NCBI GenBank assembly: GCA_963844865.1
Contig: CAWJPY010000031.1
Span: forward strand, 26,897 to 90,896
DNA from: CAWJPY01 sp963844865
Lineage (GTDB): Bacteria; Acidobacteriota; Thermoanaerobaculia; Thermoanaerobaculales; Sulfomarinibacteraceae
Direction: 5' to 3'
DNA: 64,000 nt
The notes below the pieces were generated by a model. The model was given only the letters and a program-made list of their open reading frames with translations. It did not search any database and was not told the origin of the DNA. Positions 1-8,293 of this stretch are shown here, piece by piece. Positions within the stretch are counted from its first letter, which is position 1. Each line of letters begins with the position of its first letter. The position numbers were made by a program, and so were the translations under genes.

Positions 1-1896
1 TCGCTGGCCCACGACAGCCTGCGCTCGGTCTTCAGGGACAGCGCGGGGAGGCTGTGGGTCGGCACCTTCGGCGGCGGCCTCGACCTCCTGGACGAGGCCG
101 GCGGCCGCTTCCTCCACCACCGCCACGACCCCCGGGACCCATCCAGCATCTCCAACGACTACATCCGCCTGGTGGCCGAGGACCGCGACGGCGTGCTCTG
201 GGTCGGGACCCAGGGCGGCGGCCTCAACCGCTTCGACCCGACGACCGGGCGCTTCAGCCACTACCGCTCCAGCCGTGACGACCCCACGAGCATCAGCAAC
301 GACCACGTCTTCGCCATCCACGAGGACCGGGCAGGCGCCCTGTGGCTGGGCACGTTCGGTGGCGGCCTCAACCGCTTCGACCGCGCGCGCGGCACCTTCA
401 GGCGCTACCTGACCGAGGACGGGCTGGTGAGCGACGCCCTGTACGCCATGCTCGAGGACGAGGACGGCCGCCTGTGGATCAGCAGCACCAGGGGCCTGTC
501 CCGGTTCGATCCGGGCACGGAGACGTTCGTCAACTACGACGTCCGCGACGGGCTGCAGAGCAACGAGTTCAACGGCGGCTCCGCCTACTCGAGCCCGAGC
601 GGCGAGATGTTCTTCGGTGGCATCGCCGGATTCAACGCCTTCTTCCCGCGCGAGATCGGCGTCAACACCCAGGTGCCGAACGTGGTCCTCACCGACCTCC
701 AGCTCTTCAACCACTCCGTCTCCCCGGGTGAGCGGGTGCGGGGCCGGGTGCTGCTCGAACGGCCCCTCGCCTACACCGACCGCATCGAGCTGTCGTACAA
801 GGACAACGTCACCACCATCGAGTTCGCCGCCCTCCACTACAGCGCCCCGAGCAAGAACCTCTACTCCTACCGCATGGAGGGGTTCAGCGACAGCTGGATC
901 CCGGTGAGCGCCCACCGCCGCAGCGCCACCTTCACGGGGCTCGAGCCCGGGGACTACGTCTTCCGGGTGCGCGGCTCCAACAGCGACGGCGTATGGAACA
1001 CCGCCGGCGCGGCCCTCAGAATCCGCATCACGCCGCCGTTCTGGGCCACCTGGTGGTTCCGCCTGGCCGGGCTGGTGGTCCTGGCGGGAGTGGTCATGGC
1101 GGCGGTCCAGGTCCGCACCCGTGACCTCCGCATGCGGGCCCAGCTGGCGGCCGCCCACGACGCCCAGATGGCGATCATCCCCCAGAGCGATCCCGACGTA
1201 CCGGGCTTCGACATCGCCGGCGCATGGATCCCGGCCTACGGGGTCGGCGGCGACTTCTTCGACTATCTGTGGCTCAATGGCGACCCGCCGCGCCTGGCCA
1301 TCGTGGTCGGCGACGTCGCCGGCAAGGGCATGCTGGCCGCCATGAACGCGGTCATGTCCGACGGCATGGTCGTCTCCCGGGCGCGGCAGGCCGGGTCGGT
1401 GCAGGACATCATGTCGAGCCTCAACAGTTCCCTCTACCACAAGGTCTCAGAACGCATGTTCACCGCCATGTGCCTGGTGGTGCTGGATCCGGCGACTCGC
1501 GACCTGACCTTCGTGAACGCCGGCCTCTGCGAGCCCCTGTACAGGTCGGGGGAAACCGTTGAGTCTTTGGCTTCGCCGGGGCCCCGCCTCCCGCTGGGCG
1601 GGATGGAGCGCACCCGCTATGAGAGCCGGACCGTGCGGCTGGAGCCCGGCGGCGTGGTGGCTCTCTTCTCCGACGGCATCCCCGAGACCCGGGACCGGAG
1701 CGGCGAGCTCTACGGCTACGACGCACCGTGCGAGCTCCTGGCCCGGCTCGATGTGGGCGAGATGTCCGCCGGGGAGATCAAGAGTGCTCTCATCGAGGAC
1801 GCCCAGCGCTTCCGCCGTGGCGCTCCTCAGAGCGACGACGTCGTGCTCGTGGTGATCAAGGCTGCCGGTCAGCCGCTCATGCGCCCTACCTCCTGA
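1..1896 (+). CDS. Propeller / Y_Y_Y / SpoIIE-phosphatase signalling protein (5' truncated)
   Basis: The frame is open from base 1, so the N-terminus lies outside the window; 631 residues are visible. Residues 1-190 hold repeated two-component-regulator propeller blades with the pattern LWVGTxGGGLNRFD. A Y_Y_Y-type beta domain follows (about 240-325), then one membrane span (about 347-370). The cytoplasmic end is a PP2C/SpoIIE serine phosphatase with GGDFFDY (417), GDVAGKG (437) and FSDGI (557) metal-site motifs. Known architecture: an extracytoplasmic propeller senses a ligand and the phosphatase acts on an anti-sigma-factor antagonist or similar partner. No partner gene is visible downstream. 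The ligand is unknown. Confidence 0.9.
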   Translation, partial: SLAHDSLRSVFRDSAGRLWVGTFGGGLDLLDEAGGRFLHHRHDPRDPSSISNDYIRLVAEDRDGVLWVGTQGGGLNRFDPTTGRFSHYRSSRDDPTSISNDHVFAIHEDRAGALWLGTFGGGLNRFDRARGTFRRYLTEDGLVSDALYAMLEDEDGRLWISSTRGLSRFDPGTETFVNYDVRDGLQSNEFNGGSAYSSPSGEMFFGGIAGFNAFFPREIGVNTQVPNVVLTDLQLFNHSVSPGERVRGRVLLERPLAYTDRIELSYKDNVTTIEFAALHYSAPSKNLYSYRMEGFSDSWIPVSAHRRSATFTGLEPGDYVFRVRGSNSDGVWNTAGAALRIRITPPFWATWWFRLAGLVVLAGVVMAAVQVRTRDLRMRAQLAAAHDAQMAIIPQSDPDVPGFDIAGAWIPAYGVGGDFFDYLWLNGDPPRLAIVVGDVAGKGMLAAMNAVMSDGMVVSRARQAGSVQDIMSSLNSSLYHKVSERMFTAMCLVVLDPATRDLTFVNAGLCEPLYRSGETVESLASPGPRLPLGGMERTRYESRTVRLEPGGVVALFSDGIPETRDRSGELYGYDAPCELLARLDVGEMSAGEIKSALIEDAQRFRRGAPQSDDVVLVVIKAAGQPLMRPTS

Positions 1897-1980
1897 TGTC
1901 ACACCCCACGCTGTCATCCCGAAGGAGCGCAGCGACTGAGGGACCTGGGCGGGGGAACGGGGCCGCAGCGTCGTAGGCAC

Positions 1981-2022
1981 GCCCGCGCCCGCGCCCGCGT
2001 CCGCGGCGGCGGCGGCGGCGGC
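1981..2022. repeat. Hexamer-like GC microsatellite and GGC run
   Basis: Tandem GCCCGC/GCGTCC hexamers run directly into a GGC triplet run, between the phosphatase gene and the convergent DUF4336 gene. Similar short hexamer tracts lie between genes at 9472-9490, 35865-35888 and 52851-52879. The rest of 1897-2162 holds no ORF; a 9-bp inverted repeat (CTTTCACGA / TCGTGAAAG) lies near 2087-2138. Confidence 0.6.
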
Positions 2023-2162
2023 AGCGATCCGTACCGCCGGGACACTGCGGAGAACAGCACGTGCCTCGGGCGCGCCACTGGTGACGCTTTCACGATGTGG
2101 GGCGGACCCGTCGTTCGTGAAGTGCGGTCGTGAAAGTGACGGCCCCGGCGCGCCGTCCGCGC

Positions 2163-2855
2163 TCACGGCTTCAACCAGGCTAGTCCGCGCCGCAGGACCG
2201 CCGCGCCGTCCTCCCTCGCCCACTCACCGTGCGCGATGACGAGCCGCTCGGGTTGCCACGCGAGGGCCTTCCTCACCGCCTGCCGAGCCTTCGTGCGCGG
2301 AAAGAAGGTGGCCCGCCACTCCCGGGGGGTGCTCCCATCCTCTCCGACCAGGCCGTCGAGGCGCATCAGGCAGCCCTTGAAGCCGCGTGCGGTGGCCGGG
2401 TCGTGGCGCTGGACCAGGTCGCCCACCAGGCAGGTGGAGGAGCGCCGGTGGTAGAAGAGCACCTCGTCCATGGCCAGGCTGCCGCCCACGACGACCTGGT
2501 CGATCTGCCCCCGCCACGCCGGTTCGGGGTCGCCGCCGAGGGTGCCACAGAAGTCGAGGTCGGGGCGCCGCCGTGCCAGACCCGGTGGGGCGTAGAGGCG
2601 GGCGTCCGGCCAGGCGGCCGCCCACTCACCCAGGAAGAGGTGGTGGATCTTGTTGGGGGACACCAGGTGGCGCACCCGACCGAGGACGGCGACCTCGCCC
2701 CGCAGCTCGGCCGTCGGCCGGACCGGAGACCAGACCCACAGGTCGCCGTTCTCCAGCCGCACGACCGCCATCCGTGTCGGGTAGGGGAATCCGTAGAAGG
2801 GCACGATGGGACCGTCGGCGATCCAGATCTCGTCCCCGACCTGTTGCAGTGCCAT
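2163..2855 (-). CDS. DUF4336 family protein
   Basis: 230 residues, full length for the DUF4336 family, which is distantly related to metallo-beta-lactamase folds; the biochemical function is unknown. The family hallmarks are visible: an N-terminal DGP(I/V)xFYGFPYPTRM segment, LWVWSPV, then SPNKIHHLFLGEW and a PDARLYAPPGL stretch. No signal peptide. The ATG is preceded by TAGACT (2862-2867) with exactly 6 nt between, a leaderless promoter arrangement, and there is no Shine-Dalgarno. It is transcribed away from the subtilase at 2924, with a terminator hairpin between them. Confidence 0.8.
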   Translation of the reverse strand: MALQQVGDEIWIADGPIVPFYGFPYPTRMAVVRLENGDLWVWSPVRPTAELRGEVAVLGRVRHLVSPNKIHHLFLGEWAAAWPDARLYAPPGLARRRPDLDFCGTLGGDPEPAWRGQIDQVVVGGSLAMDEVLFYHRRSSTCLVGDLVQRHDPATARGFKGCLMRLDGLVGEDGSTPREWRATFFPRTKARQAVRKALAWQPERLVIAHGEWAREDGAAVLRRGLAWLKP

Positions 2856-2870
2856 CCCAGGAGTCTACAA

Positions 2871-2900
2871 GAGAAACGCCGGGCACGAGGCCCGGCGTCC
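2871..2900 (-). terminator. Intrinsic terminator of the subtilase gene
   Basis: A 9-bp perfect stem (ACGCCGGGC / GCCCGGCGT, loop of 5) lies 24 bp past the subtilase stop. Read on the minus strand it is followed by TTTCTCTT. Its U-rich tail overlaps the -10 region of the DUF4336 gene. Confidence 0.75.
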
Positions 2901-2923
2901 TGGGTGTCGAGTACGGTTTCTGA

Positions 2924-4279
2924 TCAGTGCGCGACCGCTGCCGTGCCGGCGTTCACACGCCCGTGGCTGTAGATGGCGTCGACCCCCTTCTTTCCGAGGT
3001 CGTCAGCCGTCTTCGCGAGACCGACCTTGAGTTGGCCGCCGTTGAGCGCACCATCGAAGTTGCCGTCCATGAGGGCGGCCACGCCGGCCGCGGTGGGCGA
3101 CGCGAAGCTGGTGCCCGTGCCCCCGAAGAGGTAGGAGCTCGGCCCGCAGCCGAAGTAGATGGAGAAGGTGGAGCACGCACCGACGACTCCACCCTGGCCC
3201 CCCTGAGGGAGATCGCACCCCGGCAGCGGGTCCGCCGGAGGGCCGCCACCGCCAGGCGCGCCGACCCAGGTCCCGGAGCGACCGTAGTTGCTGTAGCTCG
3301 CTACCTCGTCGAGGATGTCGGTGGCGTAAATGCTCGTTGAGGTCCCGGCCTGGGCGGGCAGGGACACATAGCTCTTGTCCTTGTCGAGGTTGGCGCCGTC
3401 GTTGCCCGCGGCGGTAACCACCAGCTTGCCCTTGCTGTTCGCGTAGTTCACGGCCGCGCTCATGGCCCCCAGGAGCTGACCGCCGCCGATGGAGTTCTTG
3501 GGGAAGTAGGCGCCCAGACTCATGTTGATGACCTGCACGGCGGGCAGGTCGGCCGCATACAGGATGCCGGCGATGACGTCCGCGAAGCTCCCGTTGCCGG
3601 TGCAGTTGAGCACCTTCACGGCCACGATCTCGGCGCCCGGCGCCACCGACGCCATGCCATAGCTGTTGCCCGTGATGAGGCTGGCGACGATCGTGCCATG
3701 GTACCGGAAGTCGTAGTAGGTCTCCTCGTCGGGCAGGCCCAGGATGGCGTTGCACGCCGACGATCCAGGCGTCAGCATGCTCGTGCTGTCTGCCTCGTCG
3801 ACCTTGCCTGCCAGCTCGTTGTGGAACGGATCAACGCCGGTGTCCAGCACCGCCACCTTGACGCCGTCACCAAAGACGCCCTGGTCCCACGCTGCCGGCG
3901 CGTCGATCTGGTCCATGTTCCACTGGCAGGGGTAGTAGTACGTCGCCGCAGGGTCGGGATCGGATCCCGCGGCCCGAATCGTGTCCAGAGCGACCGGCTC
4001 GGCCGACGGCACCCACTGCACCATGAGGTCCTGCTGGACGCCCGCAACGCCCCGCGCTCCCTCGAGGTTGGCGGCGAAGTCGGGATCCTCCGACATCGCC
4101 ACCGCATAGCCGATCTGGGGATGGGTCCGCAGCAGGGTGCCACCTGCAGCGGCCACCTCCTGGGCGAGGTTGGCGGGCAGACCCTTGATGATGAACGTGT
4201 TGGTCGGCTGCGGGGCCCCTGCCAGGGCACCTCCCACAGCCAACATGGCGATTGCTCCACATATCACAGCAGCTCTCAT
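2924..4279 (-). CDS. Secreted subtilisin-like serine peptidase (S8)
   Basis: 451 residues. A signal peptide (about 1-21, ending AGA) is followed by an I9-like propeptide region (about 27-90). The catalytic triad is visible: D146 in VAVLDTGVD, H194 in YHGTIVAS, S391 in GTSFASPTAAG, with oxyanion N293 in AAGND. An insertion rich in Gly, Pro and Cys (340-385) sits just before the serine motif. It should act outside the cytoplasm as an endoprotease. The start has GGGAGG 6 nt upstream. An 11-mer near its start (CCATCCGATCA, 4308-4318) recurs upstream of the second subtilase at 22534-22544. Confidence 0.93.
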   Translation of the reverse strand: MRAAVICGAIAMLAVGGALAGAPQPTNTFIIKGLPANLAQEVAAAGGTLLRTHPQIGYAVAMSEDPDFAANLEGARGVAGVQQDLMVQWVPSAEPVALDTIRAAGSDPDPAATYYYPCQWNMDQIDAPAAWDQGVFGDGVKVAVLDTGVDPFHNELAGKVDEADSTSMLTPGSSACNAILGLPDEETYYDFRYHGTIVASLITGNSYGMASVAPGAEIVAVKVLNCTGNGSFADVIAGILYAADLPAVQVINMSLGAYFPKNSIGGGQLLGAMSAAVNYANSKGKLVVTAAGNDGANLDKDKSYVSLPAQAGTSTSIYATDILDEVASYSNYGRSGTWVGAPGGGGPPADPLPGCDLPQGGQGGVVGACSTFSIYFGCGPSSYLFGGTGTSFASPTAAGVAALMDGNFDGALNGGQLKVGLAKTADDLGKKGVDAIYSHGRVNAGTAAVAH

Positions 4280-4579
4280 GAATCCTCCCTTGCTCGACGA
4301 TCCGTTTCCATCCGATCACGCGTCCGTGTGCCCGGGCTCGCGGGCCCGCTACCGTGGTAATGAGTTCAGTTTTCGGTAACGGTTTAACGCCACGACGAGA
4401 TTCCCCCAGTGTCCCCGGTCACGGACTCAGGCCGGCGGTAACGCCACGAGGGCTTGGCGGATCTGGTTCTAAGTTTCTGATCGCGAAACGTTTCCATGGG
4501 GCCATCGGAATGTGGAACCGGGCCTGCGGATTACACGGTCAGGGTCGTCCCAGAACGGTGCGGGACGGCGGGAGGCGCC
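4280..4579. other. Divergent intergenic region
   Basis: 300 bp between the subtilase and the SDR gene, less GC-rich than its neighbours around 4360-4400. It holds two copies of TAACGCCACGA (4385-4395 and 4439-4449), 54 bp apart, which could be a paired operator. No convincing -35/-10 pair is visible. Confidence 0.35.
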
Positions 4580-5491
4580 ATGGGCTGGACGGCACGAGAC
4601 ATCCCGGATCAGAGCGGACGGACGGCGGTCGTGACGGGCGCCAACAGCGGCATCGGCTTTCATACGGCGCAAGAGCTCGCGAGGAAGGGCGCCCACGTGG
4701 TGCTCGCCTGCCGCAGCGAGCCCAGGGGCCGGGAGGCGCTCAACCGGATCACTGCCGAGGCGCGGTCCGCGAGCGTGGAGCTGGCGCCTCTCGACCTCGG
4801 GAGCCTGGCCTCGGTACGGCGGTTCGCCGAGCAGCTCGCGGCACGTTCCAAGCGGCTGGACCTGCTCGTCAACAACGCCGGCGTCATGGTGCCTCCCCTC
4901 GGCCGCACCGAGGACGGGTTCGAGCTCCAGTTCGGCATCAACCACCTCGGCCACTTCGCCCTCACGGGCCTCTTGCTGCCGCTCATCGCGGACACCCCGG
5001 GCGCGCGGGTGGTGACCGTGAGCAGCCTCATGCACCGTCCGGCCTCCGTGGACTTCGACAACCTGAATGCGGAGAAGGGTTACCACCGCCAACGAGCCTA
5101 CGGCCAGAGCAAGCTCGCCAACCTCCTGTTCGCCTTCGAGCTCGAGCGCCGCCTCCGGGCGCAGGGCGCCGCCGCGCTCTCCATCGCCTCCCACCCCGGC
5201 TGGACGGCCACCAATCTGCAACGGCATGCCCCGCTCACCAGCTTCTTCAACCGGTTCTTCGCCCAGGGAGCGGCCCAGGGAGCCCTGCCGTCGCTGTACG
5301 CGGCCACGGCCCACGAGGCTGACGGCGGCGGGTACTACGGCCCCGGAGGGCTGCTCGAGCTGCGCGGGCTGCCGAAGCCGGCCACGGCCTCCCGGGCGGC
5401 GCAGGACAGGGACACTGCCGTCCGTCTGTGGCGGGTGTCGGAGGAGACGACCGACGTGCGCTTCCTGTCCACGGACGGCGAGACGGCGTGA
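4580..5491 (+). CDS. Short-chain dehydrogenase/reductase
   Basis: 303 residues from the ATG at 4580, chosen because GGGAGG lies 5-10 nt upstream and the Rossmann fold then begins at once; an in-frame ATG at 4496 would add 28 residues without homology. Motifs: TGANSGIG cofactor loop (19-26), NNAG (98-101), active-site Y174 and K178 in YGQSK. The overall pattern resembles retinol dehydrogenase/WWOX-like SDRs that use NADP(H). The substrate cannot be predicted. It stands alone, with no operon partner. Confidence 0.88.
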   Translation: MGWTARDIPDQSGRTAVVTGANSGIGFHTAQELARKGAHVVLACRSEPRGREALNRITAEARSASVELAPLDLGSLASVRRFAEQLAARSKRLDLLVNNAGVMVPPLGRTEDGFELQFGINHLGHFALTGLLLPLIADTPGARVVTVSSLMHRPASVDFDNLNAEKGYHRQRAYGQSKLANLLFAFELERRLRAQGAAALSIASHPGWTATNLQRHAPLTSFFNRFFAQGAAQGALPSLYAATAHEADGGGYYGPGGLLELRGLPKPATASRAAQDRDTAVRLWRVSEETTDVRFLSTDGETA

Positions 5492-5701
5492 TTCAACGGA
5501 TCCGACCGCGGGGCGGGTTCATGGTGGTCGCGCCCGCCGGACGAGCCCTGCGGCGATCGGACAGGCCCGGCGATCACCGCCGCTGCCACGGCCGCTGACC
5601 ACTGCTGGTGATCACTGCCCCCGTCGCCGCCGCTGATGACTGCCCCTGCCGCTGTCGAGGGACCGGCCGGACGGGATTTCGGCCCCCCGCAGGGAGCCCG
5701 C

Positions 5702-6766
5702 CTACCCCGGGTACCGCTCCCAGTCGAAGGCGCCTCGCTCATCCCAGGCAGTGGGGTCGTGGGCGGCCCGGTACAGGTCATCCGCAACCCGCTCGATGAC
5801 CGGCCGCAGCTCCAGGTCGGCGAGCCAGCGGGCCGGGATGGCGTCGATGCCCCACAGGGTTCCCAGGATCTGGCCGGTGATCGCCCCGGTGGAGTCCGAG
5901 TCCCCGGAGTGGGTGACGGCGGCACGCACCCCTCCTTCGAAGCCGGTGGCGGTCAGGGCGCAGTACACGCCGATGGCGAGCGCCTCCTCGGCCACCCAGC
6001 CCTGGCCCAGGGACTCCACCCGTTCCGGGGTCGCGGTCGGCGCGGAGCGTGCCAGCCTGGTGGCCGCGCCGAGCGCCTGCACCACCTCCTCGGCATCCGG
6101 GCGGTTGCGGACCTCCTGCATGGCCACGACCACGGCGGCGCCCAGGTCCGAGCCCCCGGCGAGCCGATGGATGAGGCGGGCGAGACATCCCGCCGCCAGC
6201 CAGCCCGACGGATGGCCGTGGCTGACCGCCGCCGCCTCGCATCCGATCCGGAACGAGTCGGAGAGGCCTGCCAGTCCCACCGGTGAGACCCGCATGACGC
6301 CCCCGCATCCCTTGCTGTCGTTGATGGGGTCCTCGGGTGTGCCCTCGGCGCCGCTGCGCAGGGCGCGCAGACAGGTGGCGCCCGGCGCCCGCCGGTCGTT
6401 GAGCTCGGGGTCGCCGGACAGCCACGACGAGAGGACGTCGTTGGTGGCCAGTGGGTTCCGCGGCCGCCCTCCCTGAGTGGCCAGCCAGCGCCAGCAGGCC
6501 TGGCGGAAGATGCCCGGCCACGAGGGTTCTGCGCCGTCCACCCGGCTCCGGTTGAGGCCGCGGATCACGGCCTCGGCGGTGAACAGCGTCATCTGGGTGT
6601 CGTCGGTGATCCCGCCCTCGGGCCCGTCCCAGGGCGCGAAGTCGTCGGGTCCGGCGGCGCCGAACGCGGCACGGATCGCCGCCAGGTCGAGAAACTCCAC
6701 CGGCGCCCCGAGGGCGTCCCCCACGGCTCCTCCCAGCAGACAACCACGGACACGGTCGCGCAGCAT
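5702..6766 (-). CDS. ADP-ribosylglycohydrolase family protein
   Basis: 354 residues. The N-terminus carries GDALGAPVEF and then ITDDTQMT, and the C-terminal part carries HSGDSDSTGAITG; together these acidic residues form the binuclear Mg site of the ARH/DraG family, which removes ADP-ribose from proteins or small molecules. A longer reading to GTG at 6790 is possible, but the ATG at 6766 sits 6 nt after TACAGT (6773-6778), the leaderless spacing seen at several other genes here. Divergent from the M23 lipoprotein gene. The target is unknown. Confidence 0.9.
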   Translation of the reverse strand: MLRDRVRGCLLGGAVGDALGAPVEFLDLAAIRAAFGAAGPDDFAPWDGPEGGITDDTQMTLFTAEAVIRGLNRSRVDGAEPSWPGIFRQACWRWLATQGGRPRNPLATNDVLSSWLSGDPELNDRRAPGATCLRALRSGAEGTPEDPINDSKGCGGVMRVSPVGLAGLSDSFRIGCEAAAVSHGHPSGWLAAGCLARLIHRLAGGSDLGAAVVVAMQEVRNRPDAEEVVQALGAATRLARSAPTATPERVESLGQGWVAEEALAIGVYCALTATGFEGGVRAAVTHSGDSDSTGAITGQILGTLWGIDAIPARWLADLELRPVIERVADDLYRAAHDPTAWDERGAFDWERYPG

Positions 6767-6923
6767 CGCGTCACTGTACACCGGCCTCACGGCCGCGGGA
6801 CACCGTGATCAATGCGATGCCCGTTCAGGAGCAGACCCACGCGCCGCCGGGCATCGCCATCCGAGATCGACACGAGCACCGCACCGACGGGGGCCGCTCC
6901 GCCCTCTCGGCGTACACTGGACC

Positions 6924-7418
6924 GTGAGGATGAAGCACGGAGTCAACGCGAGGCTGGCCCTGACCGCCGCAGGCGTCGCGCTCGTCGCCCTGGCGGGTTG
7001 TGGCTCCACGCCCCGGAGCCGGACGCAGGCCGCGATCCCGGCCGGTTGGCCCCTCGCCCAACACCGGGGAGTGGTGGTCTCGTCCTTCGGCCGCCGTGAC
7101 AACGGCTCGTTCCACGAAGGCATCGATCTGGCCGCCCCCAGGGGCACGCGGGTCGTCGCGACGGCCGATGGAGTCGTCGTCTTCGCTCGCCGCGCCTCAG
7201 GCTACGGGCGCACCGTCGTGATCGATCACGGCGGCCCCTGGCGGACACGGTACGCCCACCTGAAGCGCATCAAGGTGGAGACCGGCCAGCGCGTCGCTCG
7301 GCGCACGGTCATCGGCACGGTGGGATCGAGCGGCAGGGCCAGCGGTCCCCACCTCCACTACGAGGTCCTGCGTCACGGAGTCCCCGTCGACCCTCGCCCC
7401 TACCTGGGCGATCCCTGA
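6924..7418 (+). CDS. M23 family peptidoglycan endopeptidase lipoprotein (LytM-like)
   Basis: 164 residues. A lipobox (LALAGC, lipidated Cys at about 26) follows a short signal sequence. The M23 zinc site is complete: HxxxD in HEGIDLA, YAH, and HLHYEV near the C-terminus. It should be membrane-anchored and cut peptidoglycan cross-bridges, or activate other hydrolases. GTG 6924 is preferred because it lies 5 nt after TACACT (6913-6918); ATG at 6930 is the alternative. A palindromic repeat begins 5 bp after the stop. Confidence 0.9.
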   Translation: MRMKHGVNARLALTAAGVALVALAGCGSTPRSRTQAAIPAGWPLAQHRGVVVSSFGRRDNGSFHEGIDLAAPRGTRVVATADGVVVFARRASGYGRTVVIDHGGPWRTRYAHLKRIKVETGQRVARRTVIGTVGSSGRASGPHLHYEVLRHGVPVDPRPYLGDP

Positions 7419-7423
7419 CGGCG

Positions 7424-7495
7424 AGAGACGGTGCCAGGCAGCATTCGGATGAAGCGACCTGCGGACTTTCGAATCAAGACGGGGTGCCTGGCACC
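7424..7495 (+). repeat. GGTGCCAGGC palindromic intergenic element, copy 1
   Basis: 72 bp starting AGAGACGGTGCCAGGC and ending GGGGTGCCTGGCACC, so the ends can pair. The core contains TTCGAATCAAGACGG. It is nearly identical to copy 2 (35527-35598) and is the reverse complement type of copies 3 and 4 (60156-60228, 60705-60777). It sits just after the M23 gene. Confidence 0.88.
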
Positions 7496-7639
7496 CCCAC
7501 TGGTACTCCGCTAGCGAGACTTCGCGGGACGCTGATCGCTGAAGCGGACGCGGTTTGCTGCCGCCGCCGTCGCTGACGCTGCCCCCCGATCGTGCCCCCG
7601 CCACCGACGACCCGGACTCACGGAAGGTTGGATACCCAC

Positions 7640-7668
7640 AAAAAACCCCTCCGCGCGGGAGGGGTTTC
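7640..7668 (-). terminator. Intrinsic terminator of the first RRM gene
   Basis: On the minus strand CCCCTCC-CGCG-GGAGGGG is followed by TTTTTTG, a textbook rho-independent terminator 18 bp after the stop. An almost identical hairpin follows the second RRM gene. Confidence 0.9.
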
Positions 7669-7685
7669 GTCGAGCTCTTCGAAAG

Positions 7686-7976
7686 CTACCAGCGATCGCG
7701 GCCCCGGCCACCGCCGCCGTTGCCACGGCTGCGCTCCTGGGCGACGTCGACCCTGATGGTCCGGCCGTCAAGCTCGGTGTTGTTGAGGGCGGACATGGCC
7801 TTGTCGGCACCCTCGTCGTCGGCGAACGTGACGAATCCGAACCCGCGCGAGCGGCCCGAGTCACGATCGGTGATCACAGTCGCTTCGACGATCTCCCCGA
7901 ACGGAGCGAACGCCTCGCGCAGGCTGTGGTCGTCAGTGTTCCAGCTCAGGCTACCCACAAACAGTTTCTTTCCCAT
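7686..7976 (-). CDS. RRM-domain RNA-binding protein
   Basis: 96 residues: one RNA recognition motif and a short Gly/Arg tail. RNP2 is LFVGSL (5-10) and RNP1 is SRGFGFVTF (43-51), both with the aromatic residues that stack on RNA. This is the class of small bacterial Rbp proteins, often cold-induced, acting in the cytoplasm on RNA. The start was chosen at ATG 7976, where the RRM begins, with purine-rich GGGGAGAG upstream. A leader of about 165 nt separates the promoter (8151-8178) from the gene. Its paralogue is at 45470-45766. Confidence 0.93.
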   Translation of the reverse strand: MGKKLFVGSLSWNTDDHSLREAFAPFGEIVEATVITDRDSGRSRGFGFVTFADDEGADKAMSALNNTELDGRTIRVDVAQERSRGNGGGGRGRDRW

Positions 7977-8088
7977 TCTCTTCTCTTCTCTCCCCGAGTC
8001 ACCGCCCTTCCGGGCGTGCTCGCGTTCCGACGCCGTGCGGGCTGGGCCCGCTGATCGGGTGGCCGACCCCGATGATCGGCCTCTCTTC

Positions 8089-8106
8089 GGTGCAAAAGCT
8101 TGCACC
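8089..8106 (-). other. Perfect hairpin in the RRM leader
   Basis: GGTGCAAAAGCTTGCACC forms a 7-bp perfect stem with a 4-nt loop, about 40 nt into the predicted untranslated leader of the RRM gene. It could be an mRNA structure or a dyad operator. Confidence 0.45.
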
Positions 8107-8150
8107 CTGACCTTCAATTTCTTGTCAGGAAAGTAAAGGTCGGGTAACAG

Positions 8151-8178
8151 AACATACACACTTTCAGGGAAATTGCAA
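8151..8178 (-). promoter_or_regulatory. Promoter of the first RRM gene
   Basis: On the minus strand TTGCAA (8173-8178), a 16-bp spacer and TATGTT (8151-8156). It shares the sequence CGGCTTGC around the -35 with the promoter of the other RRM gene. Confidence 0.6.
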
Positions 8179-8242
8179 GCCGCGGGACCCGCTCCACGAC
8201 AGGAACCTCCGCGAACCTCACGGCTGAATCTCTCCGAATCTC

Positions 8243-8248
8243 TATACT
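8243..8248 (+). promoter_or_regulatory. Likely -10 box of the MscS gene
   Basis: TATACT lies 45 bp before the MscS start; no -35 is recognisable at the expected distance. The whole 7977-8293 gap is accounted for by this box and by the leader and promoter of the divergent RRM gene. Confidence 0.45.
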
Positions 8249-8293
8249 CATGGTCCGGTCCGCACGGCCGGAGGTCGCTCATTGGGGGTCGCG